This document shows, piece after piece, positions 1 through 11,200 of a stretch of DNA of 64,000 nt; position 1 is the first letter of the stretch; each line of letters begins with the position of its first letter. Both the position numbers and the translations under genes were made by a program. A model generated the notes under the pieces. The model saw nothing but the letters and a program-made list of their open reading frames with translations. It did not search any database and was not told the origin of the DNA. Where the stretch lies: assembly GCA_037954235.1 (NCBI GenBank), contig JBBMOA010000002.1, positions 8,723,009 through 8,787,008 of the forward strand, read 5' to 3'. Origin of the DNA: Aulostomus chinensis. Lineage: Eukaryota > Chordata > Actinopteri > Syngnathiformes > Aulostomidae.

Positions 1-623
1 AATTTTTATGTCAGCAAGGCATTTAGAACCACTGAAGCTTCATCACAGGGCTCGACTGAGAACTTCCCAGACGGGTGAGAGACCGTCCAGGCTGAAATAT
101 CTCGACAGCTACACGAAGGTCGCTCGTGAAGAGGAAGAATGCTTCTGACGTTGGGGATCCCAGATCGAAGCCTAATGTTCACTATAACCCAAAGAGCTTC
201 AACATTGCTCATCGATCCTCGCAGTTACCGTCAAAGCACGGTTGAGTTTTTTTTTGCGTCAGACTGGTGTTCTACTCCCTTCCTGCTGGAGGCAGTAGCG
301 CACCACTAGCTTGTTTGTCAGCTGCTATAAAAAAAAAAAACTATAGAGGTTGAAACATGAACATTCGGACAGAAGCTAATTTTCAGATAAACAAGAAAAA
401 AGGGGGCAAAGAGGAAGAACGTGTGAGGGATGATATGGGACGCTGGTGCAAGAGAAGGTGGTTCTGGGTTCTGAGGACCTTTGTGGACGTGGGCGGGTCC
501 AGCTCCTCTCTGAGTGTGGTTCAGTCTGTTTACTCTTAACTCTAGTGGAATCAGGCCCGGACATGGGAAGCAGAGGGTTAATGAATGAGGTGGACTAGTG
601 ACAACCAACAACTCTCCATACAA

Positions 624-625
<2 letters not shown>

Positions 626-695
<70 letters not shown>

Positions 696-966
696 GGTTT
701 TTATTGTCTTTTGGAGACCTTTTCTGATACAAACACCTACTTCATCAGGACCCCTAGTCCTCATGGGGACCAAAGACCAGTCCTGATGCAGCAGAACTTC
801 ATTTATGAACACCTGGTCAAAGTTAGAGTGAAGGTGTAAATTGTAGTTAGTTTAAGGTTGAGGTTAGGCATTGATTGGTTAGGTTTAGGATTAAGATTAG
901 GGCTTGGGTTAGGATATTCACATGAATGGAAGTCAATGGAATGTCCTAAAAAGGAGAGCTACGCAA

Positions 967-1031
<65 letters not shown>
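626..1031. repeat. Dispersed unit bounded by (GT)n tracts
   Basis: A (GT)n tract at 626-691 and another at 971-1031 flank about 280 bases. The middle part includes a run of degenerate GGTTAGG/GATTAGG-like words (about 838-915) and a segment with the words GGACC and GGGGACCAAAG. This arrangement resembles a microsatellite-bounded dispersed repeat common in fish DNA. That assignment is from memory of the type, not from an alignment. Confidence 0.5.
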
Positions 1032-1035
<4 letters not shown>

Positions 1036-1544
1036 CATTATATTGTGCAAAAAAAAAAAAAAAACTCCTTTTGAAGGGACTTTACCCAAATCTTTGCCCC
1101 TGCAGGTTGGTCCGGCCGTGTGTGAGGGTTCATATTTCGTGATAAAAGCGGATGATCGGCTGGATTCCCTCAGAGACAGCGTGACTGGAGCCTTCCTCTG
1201 CTCTGGCACCAGCAGAGAAGCGGAGCACAAGTAACAAGTTCCAGAGTGTGTCCTAAGCGGCGTGACGCGCTAACCGGCAGCAGACCTGTCAATCACGCCT
1301 CCTGCAGGGCCCGGGAGGAGGGTGGTCCGTGGCTGCTTCCTCTGACCCGTACCGATAACACGTCCGAGGCGAGCACGTGGCTGATCTCATCTGGCGGCCC
1401 TTTATTGACCGCACATTGTTTGGAGATGCGTCTTCATTTGGACCCTCATATTCCCAAATTCCCAGCGAGCTGCGCGTCTGCTTTGAATCGGCCGATGACC
1501 TTTTTTTTCCCAGAGCAGTCTGACTTGATTTGCACATGAGGCGG

Positions 1545-1935
1545 GACAATGCGTGGCCGCCCTGTACACAGCCATTAGCCAGATCCCTTTATCAATGCCC
1601 TGTAATTAAAATGTCACCGTTTAATTTTCGAGCCATCGCTTCCCTCTCGGCGGAATCTTTCCTCCAATAAAAAAGTGCAATCGAAATGCTCTTTTCACTG
1701 GAAACAAAAAAGGATCCGGAGAAGCCGTTTAAGTGAGCCGGAGAAGGATCAATAGGCCCTTTAGTCCAGCAGCGGGATTGATTGGTCTCTAAAATGGGAT
1801 TTATAGGGGCCAGGCTTTTATGGGGTGCTGATACAACTGTTAATTATAAAACATTTGGCCTCAATTGCTGCTGTTATTAAAGCTGTCCTGATTGAGCCGC
1901 CCGTGATTTATCTCCTTACATTATGTGACTTGGAG
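1545..1935. promoter_or_regulatory. Candidate conserved noncoding block upstream of skor1
   Basis: This simple-repeat-free stretch carries many homeodomain-type TAAT/ATTA words (for example TAATTA near 1840) together with AATAAA-like and TTTATGG words, and no open frame of interest. Composition and position next to a developmental corepressor gene resemble a vertebrate enhancer. Conservation cannot be tested from one sequence. Confidence 0.3.
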
Positions 1936-1966
1936 CAGGAGTTTGGGAAGAAGCTTGCAACAAGGA

Positions 1967-1967
1967 G

Positions 1968-2000
<33 letters not shown>

Positions 2001-2009
2001 GTGTGTGTA
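1967..2009. repeat. (GT)n/(GC)n microsatellite
   Basis: A GT dinucleotide tract interrupted by a short GCGCGCGC run. It ends about 95 bases upstream of the CRE/TATA pair. Alternating purine-pyrimidine DNA of this kind is prone to Z-form. Confidence 0.9.
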
Positions 2010-2103
2010 ATATTAAACAAACGAAGGCATCATGACTATATTTGCTGGCTCTTTTCTTTTTTAGAGTGAAACGGCACTTTTCCAGCCAGCAGAATCAACA
2101 TGC

Positions 2104-2126
2104 TGACGTCAATCGCGTTATAAAAG
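2104..2126 (+). promoter_or_regulatory. CRE (TGACGTCA) followed by a TATA box
   Basis: A full palindromic cAMP response element, TGACGTCA (2104-2111), is followed after seven bases by TATAAAAG (2119-2126) on the + strand. A close CRE-TATA pair is typical of CREB-responsive core promoters. It points toward skor1, whose first coding exon has a possible splice acceptor just upstream of its ATG, so an untranslated first exon starting near 2150 is possible. No transcript evidence is available, and chance occurrence cannot be excluded. Confidence 0.35.
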
Positions 2127-2329
2127 GGAAAATAACTTGTTTACATTTTAAACAAAATTCTGATCGTTCACTGGTGATTTGTATAAATGCGCAGGAACTT
2201 TTTTTTTAACAGTAAGACGGTCTCCTCTCGCTCATGCCGGTGTTCTCTCCAGAATCGTCCCCGAATTCGAAATCAAACGTGCGTTTAAAAAGTTCTTTCC
2301 AACCTCCTCCGCCGCGTTAAATAATCCAT

Positions 2330-2600
2330 CAATTGACCCGCCGAGTTGACTTGAGGCGCATGAATATTTCAGGTGAAAGGTTTGTTGGGACTATTGAGGC
2401 CCGACAGCACTAATAAAGAGCTGGCCTCTAAAATTACCGCTGAAATGTCTAATTAAAAGCTCCGCCGCCACGTCAGCTCGCGTTTCTCCCGGAATAAGGA
2501 GCGACAATGGCCGCATTCAGGCCGCCGCTCTAAATAATTCAAGAGAGAGGAATAATTACAGTATAAAATTGTAATTATTGGCGGGGGCTGCGGGGAAGCC
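2330..2600. promoter_or_regulatory. Candidate conserved noncoding block with TAAT motifs
   Basis: The stretch contains repeated homeodomain core words (CTAATTAAAAG near 2450, AATAATTAC and GTAATTATT near 2550-2580) within otherwise complex, GC-balanced sequence. It lacks an open frame and lacks simple repeats. I infer an enhancer-like element of the skor1 locus. Confidence 0.3.
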
Positions 2601-2670
2601 TCTCCGGGCTGAAAGAGGAGAGGAGGCGCTCGGGATCAGGTTCAGCATCAATATTGCAGCGGCTGCACTC

Positions 2671-2699
2671 TGATGATGATGATGATGATGATGATGATG
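2671..2699. repeat. (TGA)n trinucleotide tract
   Basis: About nine perfect copies of the triplet. Confidence 0.9.
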
Positions 2700-4897
2700 C
2701 TTCATAAACCCACCTGATACACTCACATCAGCCCGCGTCTAGGATCCATGGCGTCTGATCTGTCACTGTTATTTCCTTCTTCTTTTTTAAAATAACAAAA
2801 GACGTGAACGTCACGTCTACGTTGGGATCTTCATGAACGAATAACAACTCTGCATCTTGTCCCCAAACAAATGTTTCTTTTTCTCCGCGTTAGTAAATCC
2901 CCTAGACAGTAGGGGAGACTGGGGCCGGTTGGAACACTGTCCAGCAACTAGAAACCCACTTACACTATTTAAAAACTACTAAAAGCCATTCAGATGGTTT
3001 TATGTTACGTGGACAGGTCGCAGTTAATTCAAATACATCATTTCCAATTATTTATTTGCGTTTCTTTTACACCGAGAAGCCAAGTAATACGTGAGGTATA
3101 AGGATAAAATAAAAAAAATGAAAGTAAAATCAAGATTACATGCTGTAAACACACCGTCAGCAGAGAACCATCAAAATCCATTAAAGAATCCGGGTTCTCC
3201 AGACTCAGACGTGGAGAGAGGAACTTCCGGCGCTTACATGTCTGAAGAACGTTCCGTCAGAAGTACAGTTATGGGCTGTGATGCTGGTCCTCAAGAGGCC
3301 AGGGTTGCTCCTCTGTTATTCACATCAATATCATCACATTTAGTGTGGAAGCGGCGTCTCAGAGCGACTCCTGACTGGTTGCCACTGGCTCGCCTCAGAG
3401 CTCTTCATCAACCATGGCTGCCTCTTCTGCTTGAACGCCGGGCCTCAGTCCTCAGAAATGCTTGGCCCGTCCCACAGTCACAGCCGGCGCTGTCAATCAA
3501 CGCTTCCCCTCCGTTAGCACTTTTCAGACAAACTTAAGCAGTCCACACTTTTAATGGCGGTTCTCGTTCGTAGCAATATTCTTCTTTCACATTCTATCCT
3601 CTCTTCTCTCCATTCATAGACCGATTTAGGGGACTCCTCTGCTCAGTGTCACTTGTCTGTTAAAGGTCTATGTCTGGAAACCTCAAACTGTAGAATGACT
3701 TACAAGAACGAGACCTGAGACCCGCGAACACGTTAGCACAGCTAGCACAGTTAGTTAGCATTGTCCAGCTGGCTCGTCTCCAAGGCGCTGGGAGTTCTGG
3801 ACGTGTTTCCAGTTAAAGGTCGGTGGTTCACAAGCTGAAGATTTTTTAACAGTTTCTTTTTTGGTAACAAAAAAAAGAAGAACAAAAATACAATATTTCT
3901 GAAAGGTTTTATACTTCTTTTAAAAAAAAACACAGCTGTTGTTAACCATGGGTCAAAGGTGTTGAAAATGTAAACGTCTCACAAACTTGTCTGCCACTGC
4001 ATTTATTTTCAGCGATAATCTAAAAATCCCATTGGCTGGTGGTGGAGGGAACCCGGGGGCGATGCTGACGCCACATCCCTGAGTGATCACGAGAGGAAGC
4101 AGCGCTCACACAACTGACACGGCGGCAGAAACACGCCTGTGTGACAGGCTGCAGACGACACTATGGATGACATCTGTGGGTAGAAATGACATATAAATAC
4201 ACCCGGTGGTCCCGTTACACAAGTAACATTACTTTTTCAAAACTGTGACCAACACGCACAGACATTTTGCAGCTGATGTGAGATTATTTCAACCTTTACA
4301 TGCCACAAACACTCCTCTGGTGGCCCATGTGTGCACCTGCTGCTGTCCAACACCTATTCAGTTATTTATAATAAATGAAGGTCTTCTACACAGTTGGTCT
4401 CTTCTTCGTGATCGCTGCAAAAGGCCTGAACAGAAAACATGTCAGCGGCTCCATGACGCCTCCTTCCTGGTTCGTCCCTCCTTCTGTCTCCGAGGCCTCA
4501 GATTGGAGCCTAACAGATGGTCGTGTAACTTGATAAATGAGTCTTCCTCTCTGCCCGCCGCTCCTGTTTGTCAGCTCGCTCCTGCTGTGGAGACACCCAC
4601 TGTGCATGATCAGTTATCGGTGCCCAACGTGGGGTCCGAGGGCCCCCTAGAGGGCCCCCTAGAAGGTCGGGGGAGGCGGGGGATGAATTATCACTGTTAT
4701 AATTTCACTTCATTGTTATATTTCCCTCGATCACTTAGTAATTATAGTGATAACATACACTGAGAAGGGGTCAAAGGGTTTGTCCATTAGAGGTCAGGGG
4801 GGGCCTAATTGAGCGTGATATTTGTGCGTCTTTGCCGCACGATGATCCAAACTGGTGTGTTGTGGGAAGACAGAGAGACATTACACCACTGTGACAT

Positions 4898-4973
<76 letters not shown>

Positions 4974-4989
4974 AAGAGAGGGAGAGGGA
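4898..4989. repeat. Compound (GT)n-(GA)n microsatellite
   Basis: GT repeats (4898-4937) pass directly into GA repeats (4941 to about 4989) with a few GAAA and GGGA variants. The tract produces Cys-Val and Arg-Glu open frames on both strands, which are not genes. Confidence 0.9.
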
Positions 4990-6099
4990 GAGAGGTGCCA
5001 TGTGCTTCCTGTCTGCGCGTCATTCACCTCCCCTGGATCCAACAGGATGGAGGGCTCCTCTCTGCCGCCGCATGCGCACAAATAAATTGAAATAAAGACT
5101 CCAGCTCATAGTTTCTGCTCAGACCGACGTCGAGCTTCTCTGGAATCACCGGCTCTGCATTTCCATACCTTTTACATTCAATTCACCAATTTTTCATCAA
5201 TTCAATAACTGGAGGGTGTTATATTTTTTTTCTAAAGAGAGAGGTATGTATTCCTTAATACGACTCAGTCACAAATGTCGCTATTTTTTTTTTACACTTT
5301 TTAAAATGTTGCATGGAAAATTATACTAAATGCCGTAAAGTGTGTATTCATCTCTCTGCGTGTTATTCATGACATCTTCCGTGAGTGGTAACAGCAGCAC
5401 GTCGTGCGGCCTGCGCTCCCCCGCGGCAGGTGGCAAAAGTAAGTATGCAGGTGAACATGAGCGGGGCCTGCTTCAGCCTCCTCCGAGGAGAGCCTCACCT
5501 GCGTTGAAGCTTTAATTATATATCGCGTTACTCTTTTATTAACAATGCGAATACGCACGTTTGGATCTGTGTAATTACCAGCAAAGCAGCTTAGAGCTGT
5601 TCTCTTCCTCCCCGCTAAGCGCATTGGCGCAGCTCAGGCTGCATCTTCCTTCTGTCCTTATCCGCGCTTAAACATCTTATGTGGCTCTTAAGTAGTTTGC
5701 CCCTCATCAGTGCTGAGCCGATTTTGAAGCTAAGACAAGCAGATCCAGCTCTTCCGCGACAGGGATCCGGAGAACCTGAGACAGGAGGCCGAGCACATGG
5801 AGAACACGAGAAATGATTCAGAGGATTTTGACTGAGTTGACTACTTTGATGTTGGTAATCATTTCTAAAATATTATTATTCATATTATCATTAGTAATCG
5901 TGGTAGAGTAACAATTACTTTATGTTGTTGTTCGTTTGTTTTTTTTTTTTTGGTTTATTTTTTAACAACGTTTCTCAATATTTGTGTGCCTCAACGGGCT
6001 TTTGCGGCCGCTTCCCTCGCGTGCTACAACTGAATATGTTGCACCGGGTTTCTGGAGGTTTTTTCCAGTCCGACGGGCCTCGAGTTCATTCCAGTTCTG

Positions 6100-6120
6100 T
6101 GTGCTTGCAGGCTTCCAGGG
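6100..6120 (+). promoter_or_regulatory. skor1: Possible 3' splice site and short 5' UTR before the skor1 ATG
   Basis: The words TGTGCTTGCAG end at 6110, ten bases before the start codon. This would suit an acceptor joining an untranslated upstream exon to the first coding exon. The pyrimidine tract is mediocre, so this is tentative. Confidence 0.35.
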
Positions 6121-7857
6121 ATGGAGTCGATGCCCGGACAGCTTCGAGACGCGGGACGAGGCCCCAGCTCTTCCCCCGGTTCAAAGCACGACGCACAGAG
6201 CCTCTCCGGCCCCGGCTCCCTCAAACCGAATCAAGTGAGTGAGACCTCCCTGTACGGGGTGCCCATCGTCTCCCTGGTCATCGACGGCAAGGAGAGACTC
6301 TGCCTGGCGCAGATCTCCAACACGCTGCTGAAAAACTACAGCTACAACGAGATACACAACCGGCGGGTGGCTCTGGGTATCACCTGTGTGCAGTGCACCC
6401 CGGTCCAGCTGGAGCTGCTCCGGCGCGCCGGGGCTATGCCCATCTCCTCCAGGCGCTGCGGCATGATTACCAAGCGGGAGGCCGAGAGGCTGTGCAAGTC
6501 CTTCCTGGGTGCTCACAGCCCCCCAAAGCTGCCAGAGAACTTCGCCTTTGACGTGTCCCATGATTGCGCGTGGGGCTGCAGGGGCAGCTTCATCCCCGCC
6601 AGGTACAACAGCTCCCGGGCCAAGTGCATCAAGTGCTCCTTTTGCAACATGTATTTCTCCCCCAATAAATTCATTTTCCACTCGCATCGCACCCCGGAGT
6701 CCAAGTACCTGCAGCCGGACGCGGCCAACTTCAACTCGTGGAGACGTCACCTGAAACTGACGGAGAAAAAAACCTCCGACGACGTCAACCACGCGTGGGA
6801 GGACGTTAAAGCCATGTTCAACGGGGGCAGCAGGAAGAGGACGCTCCCCATGAGTGGCTCGGGAATGTCCTCACCCCTGAAATCCCAGGCCTCCTCCAGC
6901 CTGGCGCAGACCAGCTCCCCGGAGATCCCACACAAAACTTTACGGTGCGAGGAGGAGCAGGGGAACAACAACCTGAGTTTGGCGGGCGGCACGCGGACCT
7001 ACCCGGTCATCCCGGTGCCCAGCAAGAACTTTGGCATACTCCAGAAAATCCCCCCACCCCTCTTCCCCCACCACCCCTACGGCTTCCCGGGCTACGGTCT
7101 GTGTCATAAAAAGACCGACGGCGTGTCTGAGGCCAGTAAAGGTAACGTACCCGGCGTCTTCTGGCCCGGCGCCAAGGACAGCATCTATCCTGCTTTCCCG
7201 GTGTTTTGGCCTACAGCAGGCGGCCTTCCCATGCCGCCCTACCCGGGCTCCCCGCCCAAACCCCCGGAGCTGCCAGGCGTCCGGCAGGGCGAGCACGACC
7301 TGTCGGACCAGAGCGAGCGGGGGGCCAACACACCCAAAGAGAGCAGCCACCATCATCAGCAGGACGGGGGGGAGCGCTGCCCGAGCTCCCAGTCCTCCTC
7401 CAACAGGAACGAGGAGGACAAGAGCGGAGACGAGACCCCTCAGAGGAAAGTCAGCTACATCTCGGCCTTCAGACCCGTGGTCAAGGACGCGGAGACCATA
7501 GCCAAACTCTACGGCAACCGGGACGGCTACGGCGTGCGCGCCGGCTACCTGTCCCCGGACTTTATTAGTGAGAGCTCCAGTTACAGGTCGGTGTCACCGG
7601 ACAGGGACAGTGTGGTAGAAGACGACCCAGACGTGGATGTGGAGTCAAACCGGGGACAGGAGGACGAGGAGCCGATCCGGATCTCACCAGGAGTGGACCG
7701 TGACTCCCCTGTGCCCGAGCGGCTGTCTTCGGCAGCAGAGGAGAGTCAGGAGGAGCGGCCGGCCTCCAGCTCCGGAGCAGCATCTCCGGAGGACTCGGTG
7801 CACACCGGGTCATCAGACGAAGACCGACAGACGCGTAATGGCTCCCCCGTTCACGAG
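6121..7857 (+). CDS. skor1: skor1 coding exon 1: SKI/DAC and SAND-like domains
   Basis: Codes residues 1-579 and ends in phase 0 at donor GTGAGA. The frame stays open for 15 more bases into the intron (Val-Arg-Leu-Asp-stop), so the 583-residue single-exon reading is an artefact. It is GC-rich with many CpG, as expected of a CpG island over a developmental gene. The exon contains the complete DNA- and SMAD-binding half of the protein, a YPVIPVPSK block, an AFRPVVKDAETIAKLYG block and an acidic Ser-rich end. Confidence 0.95.
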
Positions 7858-8237
7858 GTGAGATTAGACTAAATGCAAGTTTAACGATCCCCGCGGGGGG
7901 AGCAGGATGGCCGCGGCAGGGACGATGATGAGAGAGTTTATAACGGAGAAGAGGAGGCCGATAAAAATGTAATTAACATCAATTGGCACTGAATTTCAAC
8001 ATCCAGACGTAACCGCAACACTTGTGAACATGGCGGCCTTGATTTTTAGTGGGGGTAACTCTCCTTCAGCTGTGTAAGTGCCCTTTAGCAAGGCAGGACC
8101 TATAAAGGAGGCGGGATTGGACCAGCAGTGGTTTCAATAATAGAATGGCCCACATATCCTACCGTTTTAAGGCGAATTAAAACACAAAGCTCCGGGTCCG
8201 CCCATTGTCATTGACATTATTATTATTATTATTATTA

Positions 8238-8293
<56 letters not shown>

Positions 8294-11200
8294 TAAACGT
8301 GGTTCTCGTGCTGAAGCTTCCGGGACGCTTCACGTCAGCAGGGTTTTGTTGTTGAAGCCTGTTTCCTTTGTGTGCGCGGTTCTTCATCTGCAGGGCGTCT
8401 TCCTCCCCGCAGAATCAAGGCCTCAATTACGTGAAGAACCGCAGCAAATGGCACATAATTGCGGTGCGTTATTAACCGCCAGTGTCTGCGCCATTTTCTT
8501 TTCTCTCTTTATTTTTTCAGGTGTATGCGCATGAAAAGGACGGCCACGAGCCCTCGCCGTTCGGGTGCAAACAATCGAGCAGCAGATCAAACGGTGATTA
8601 TTGAGGCCATTTATGGTTTTCTGGGTTTTATGCAAATGAAAGCGTTTGTTTTATTTCTTTTTAATTCACCTTTCTTCTTAAATGTGTCCACGCTCGTCCA
8701 GGTGTGCACCACGTGTCAGAGCAACAAAGTCAACACAACTCGACGTCTTATCGGGATCAGAAGGACAGACAAGGTAAACCAGTAATAATAATCTATGATA
8801 GCTTCTCCTTTTTAACCATTTACAAAACTACATGTATGTCTTTTTTTTCTAATATCTTACCTGCTGTTTTTGCGGGATGAATAATTATGTTCTGCGTGTC
8901 TTGGCGCAGGGAGCGGCGGAGCTTTACGCATCGACATCAGCGTGCACGAAAGAGACCTGGAGAACATGGCCAAAGGTGAGGGGGACGGGGGGGAGACGGG
9001 CGGAAAATAGAGGGCGATATTTGCATTCATGCCTGTTTAATTATTTTTTTAATTATCCACTCAAAAAATAATTAAGAAAAATGTTTTAATCTGTCGGATG
9101 GCCTCAAATTTTCTTCTTTTTTTACCCACCTAATACAAGAAATTAATTAAACCCTCTCTCTCTCTCTTTCTCTCTCTCTCTCTTTCTCTCTCTCTCTATG
9201 TCAGGCCTTGTCACTCCAATTAGTTAACGCTTTTATTTAGACCGATTTTTATTTTTACTATCGTCGATGTGAATTCAGAAACACCCCCCATTATTCGCTG
9301 ATTAGTTTGGGTTTATGAACGTGCGAGCCTGGGCGCGTCTGTCCACGGGGGGACTTCAACTATCAAAAATAAACGCCAACGTTCGCCATCAGGCTGCACT
9401 CATATGATATTAAAGGCTCGTTCCCAGGCGCCTCGGGCCTGCTAAAGATTACTGCCACAACACAAATTTACATGTTGTGGGCCTAAAGTGTTGCCATAGT
9501 TGTTAACCACTTAATCACGAGACGTGGGAGTTGTGACTTATTATTGTAAGAGGAAATCGTTTAGAGGCTATTAATATTTTAACGAACAGAGCCATAACCC
9601 GGAGGCACGGCAGCTAATTATTTTACAACGCTTGGAAAAACCTCGGGAGCCCGGTGTTGAGTCTCAGCCCGCAGGCGATGCTCGGCAATTACTGCGGCAC
9701 CTGATGTCGCCTTACTGGGCTCATCCAGACCTTTACGAGCGCGTATTCCGAGTCGATCTTCGCGAGTGGAGGTGATTCTGAAGGAATATGACTGCTTATT
9801 TGCGTTATGTTGTATAATTTCTACCGGCGCTGCGGGTTGTTGTAGAGCCCGTGATGACATTAATGAAACATTAACGTGTTTGGCTTTTGCAGAGGAGTTG
9901 CAGAAGCAGCTTGTGGAGCAGGTGGAGCTGAGGAAAAAGCTGGAGAGGGAATTTCAACACCTAAAAGGTAAAAATAGATATTTTACAAATGAAAGAAACA
10001 ACCGTGGTGTCATTTTGGATGTTAAACCCACCGTGTGTTTGGATATCAACACGTCATCACTCGATTCATATCCTCCTCATTCTTTTTAATATATCACTAT
10101 CAGCTGATTGAAAAAAATCTCTAATAGTTTTAAGAAGAATAGATAAATTAGATGAAACAGTAACAAACGTATATGTATGGAACTAAGAAGAGAACACACA
10201 CACACACACACACACACACACTCAACACTGGCACTTTCTAGAAAAAAATGTGGCTGTTGCACATTTATTTATTTTTGAGAGAGAAGAATCTTTTAAGAAG
10301 GAGAAAAAGAGGGAAGAACAGGAGGAGGAGGAGGAAGAGAGGGTCGTGACATCCACAGATCTGGACTCCTGCTCCAAAAACTGCTGGCTCCTCTCAGATC
10401 ATAGGAAGTGAGGTCGCTGCCAACAGATGATGGATGACAACGTCTGATTTATGGGCTTTTCTAAATCATTGGGAAACAAAGAAAACTGTTACTTTTTTAA
10501 ATAACATCTCAGTGTATGTATGTATGTATGTGTGTATGTGTGCATGTGCTAAATCTTCATGATATTAACTGGCGTTTATACCAATAATACCGTCATCTGT
10601 AAACTATCCACCAAATCAGTTGTGAAATACGATCAAAACAAATCCAGTAGTTTACGGCCCTTCAGGCGAGGTTGCTTTAATGATTGTGTCTTTAAGTTTC
10701 TCTGCAATGTCAGAGAGTTTCCATCTGATGTGGCCTTTGGTTCTCTTCAGATAATTTTCAGGATCAAATGAAGCGTGAGCTGTCCTACCGAGAGGAGATG
10801 GTGCAGCAGCTGCAGATCGTCCGAGGTTGGTCTCTCTCCACCCTGTGCCTCTTTAGACGGTGACTTTAAAGCACACGTAGAGCCGTGCTCTTTCACTTTA
10901 TGGGATCAAATTTGAGCCCGCGTCAATCAATCTCAACTGGCACACTGTACCACCCTTAAAAATAAATGAAAAGTGACACTTGCATATTGAGATATTGACC
11001 ATTTGAGTCCAGCTCCAGCCGTGTTTGTACTTCTGCAGTTGAGTAAATCATCAGATCTCAAAAAGGTGAAACTGAACCCACCTTGTTTTGTTTGCGAAGG
11101 TTATTTTCTCCTAAATCATGCTCTGGAAAATTGAATAGACGGACCATTATGTAGCGCTGTATCGGTTACATGCAGTAGACAGCAACTAAAGCCAGCCGTT

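Larger units (their letters stand above)
1..6120. other. skor1 upstream region, no gene recognised
   Basis: No exon of a known family was found here on either strand. The longer open frames (for example 3091-3537 and 4245-4763, both +) have no recognisable domain and no splice context, and I judge them chance frames. The stretch contains two GT tracts around a dispersed unit (626-1031), a GT/GC tract (1967-2009), a (TGA)n tract (2671-2699), a GT-GA compound tract (4898-4989), and two AT-rich, homeobox-motif-rich blocks that look like regulatory DNA. In human the gene upstream of SKOR1 is MAP2K5; no part of it was recognised here. Confidence 0.6.

Noticed and set aside
3091..3537. 148-residue plus-strand open frame
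   Set aside because: Low-complexity basic start, no domain, no splice or polyA context; likely chance.
4245..4763. 172-residue plus-strand open frame
   Set aside because: No recognisable family or motif order and no gene context.
5737..5834. Protein-like stretch (IQLFRDRDPENLRQEAEHME) ending in a stop
   Set aside because: Only about 32 codons, opened by a stop and closed by a stop, with no start or clear splice sites; no family recognised.
6121..7872. A 583-residue single-exon skor1 frame
   Set aside because: The last four residues come from intron: the donor GTGAGA at 7858 and the match of downstream exons to SKOR1 show the exon ends at 7857.
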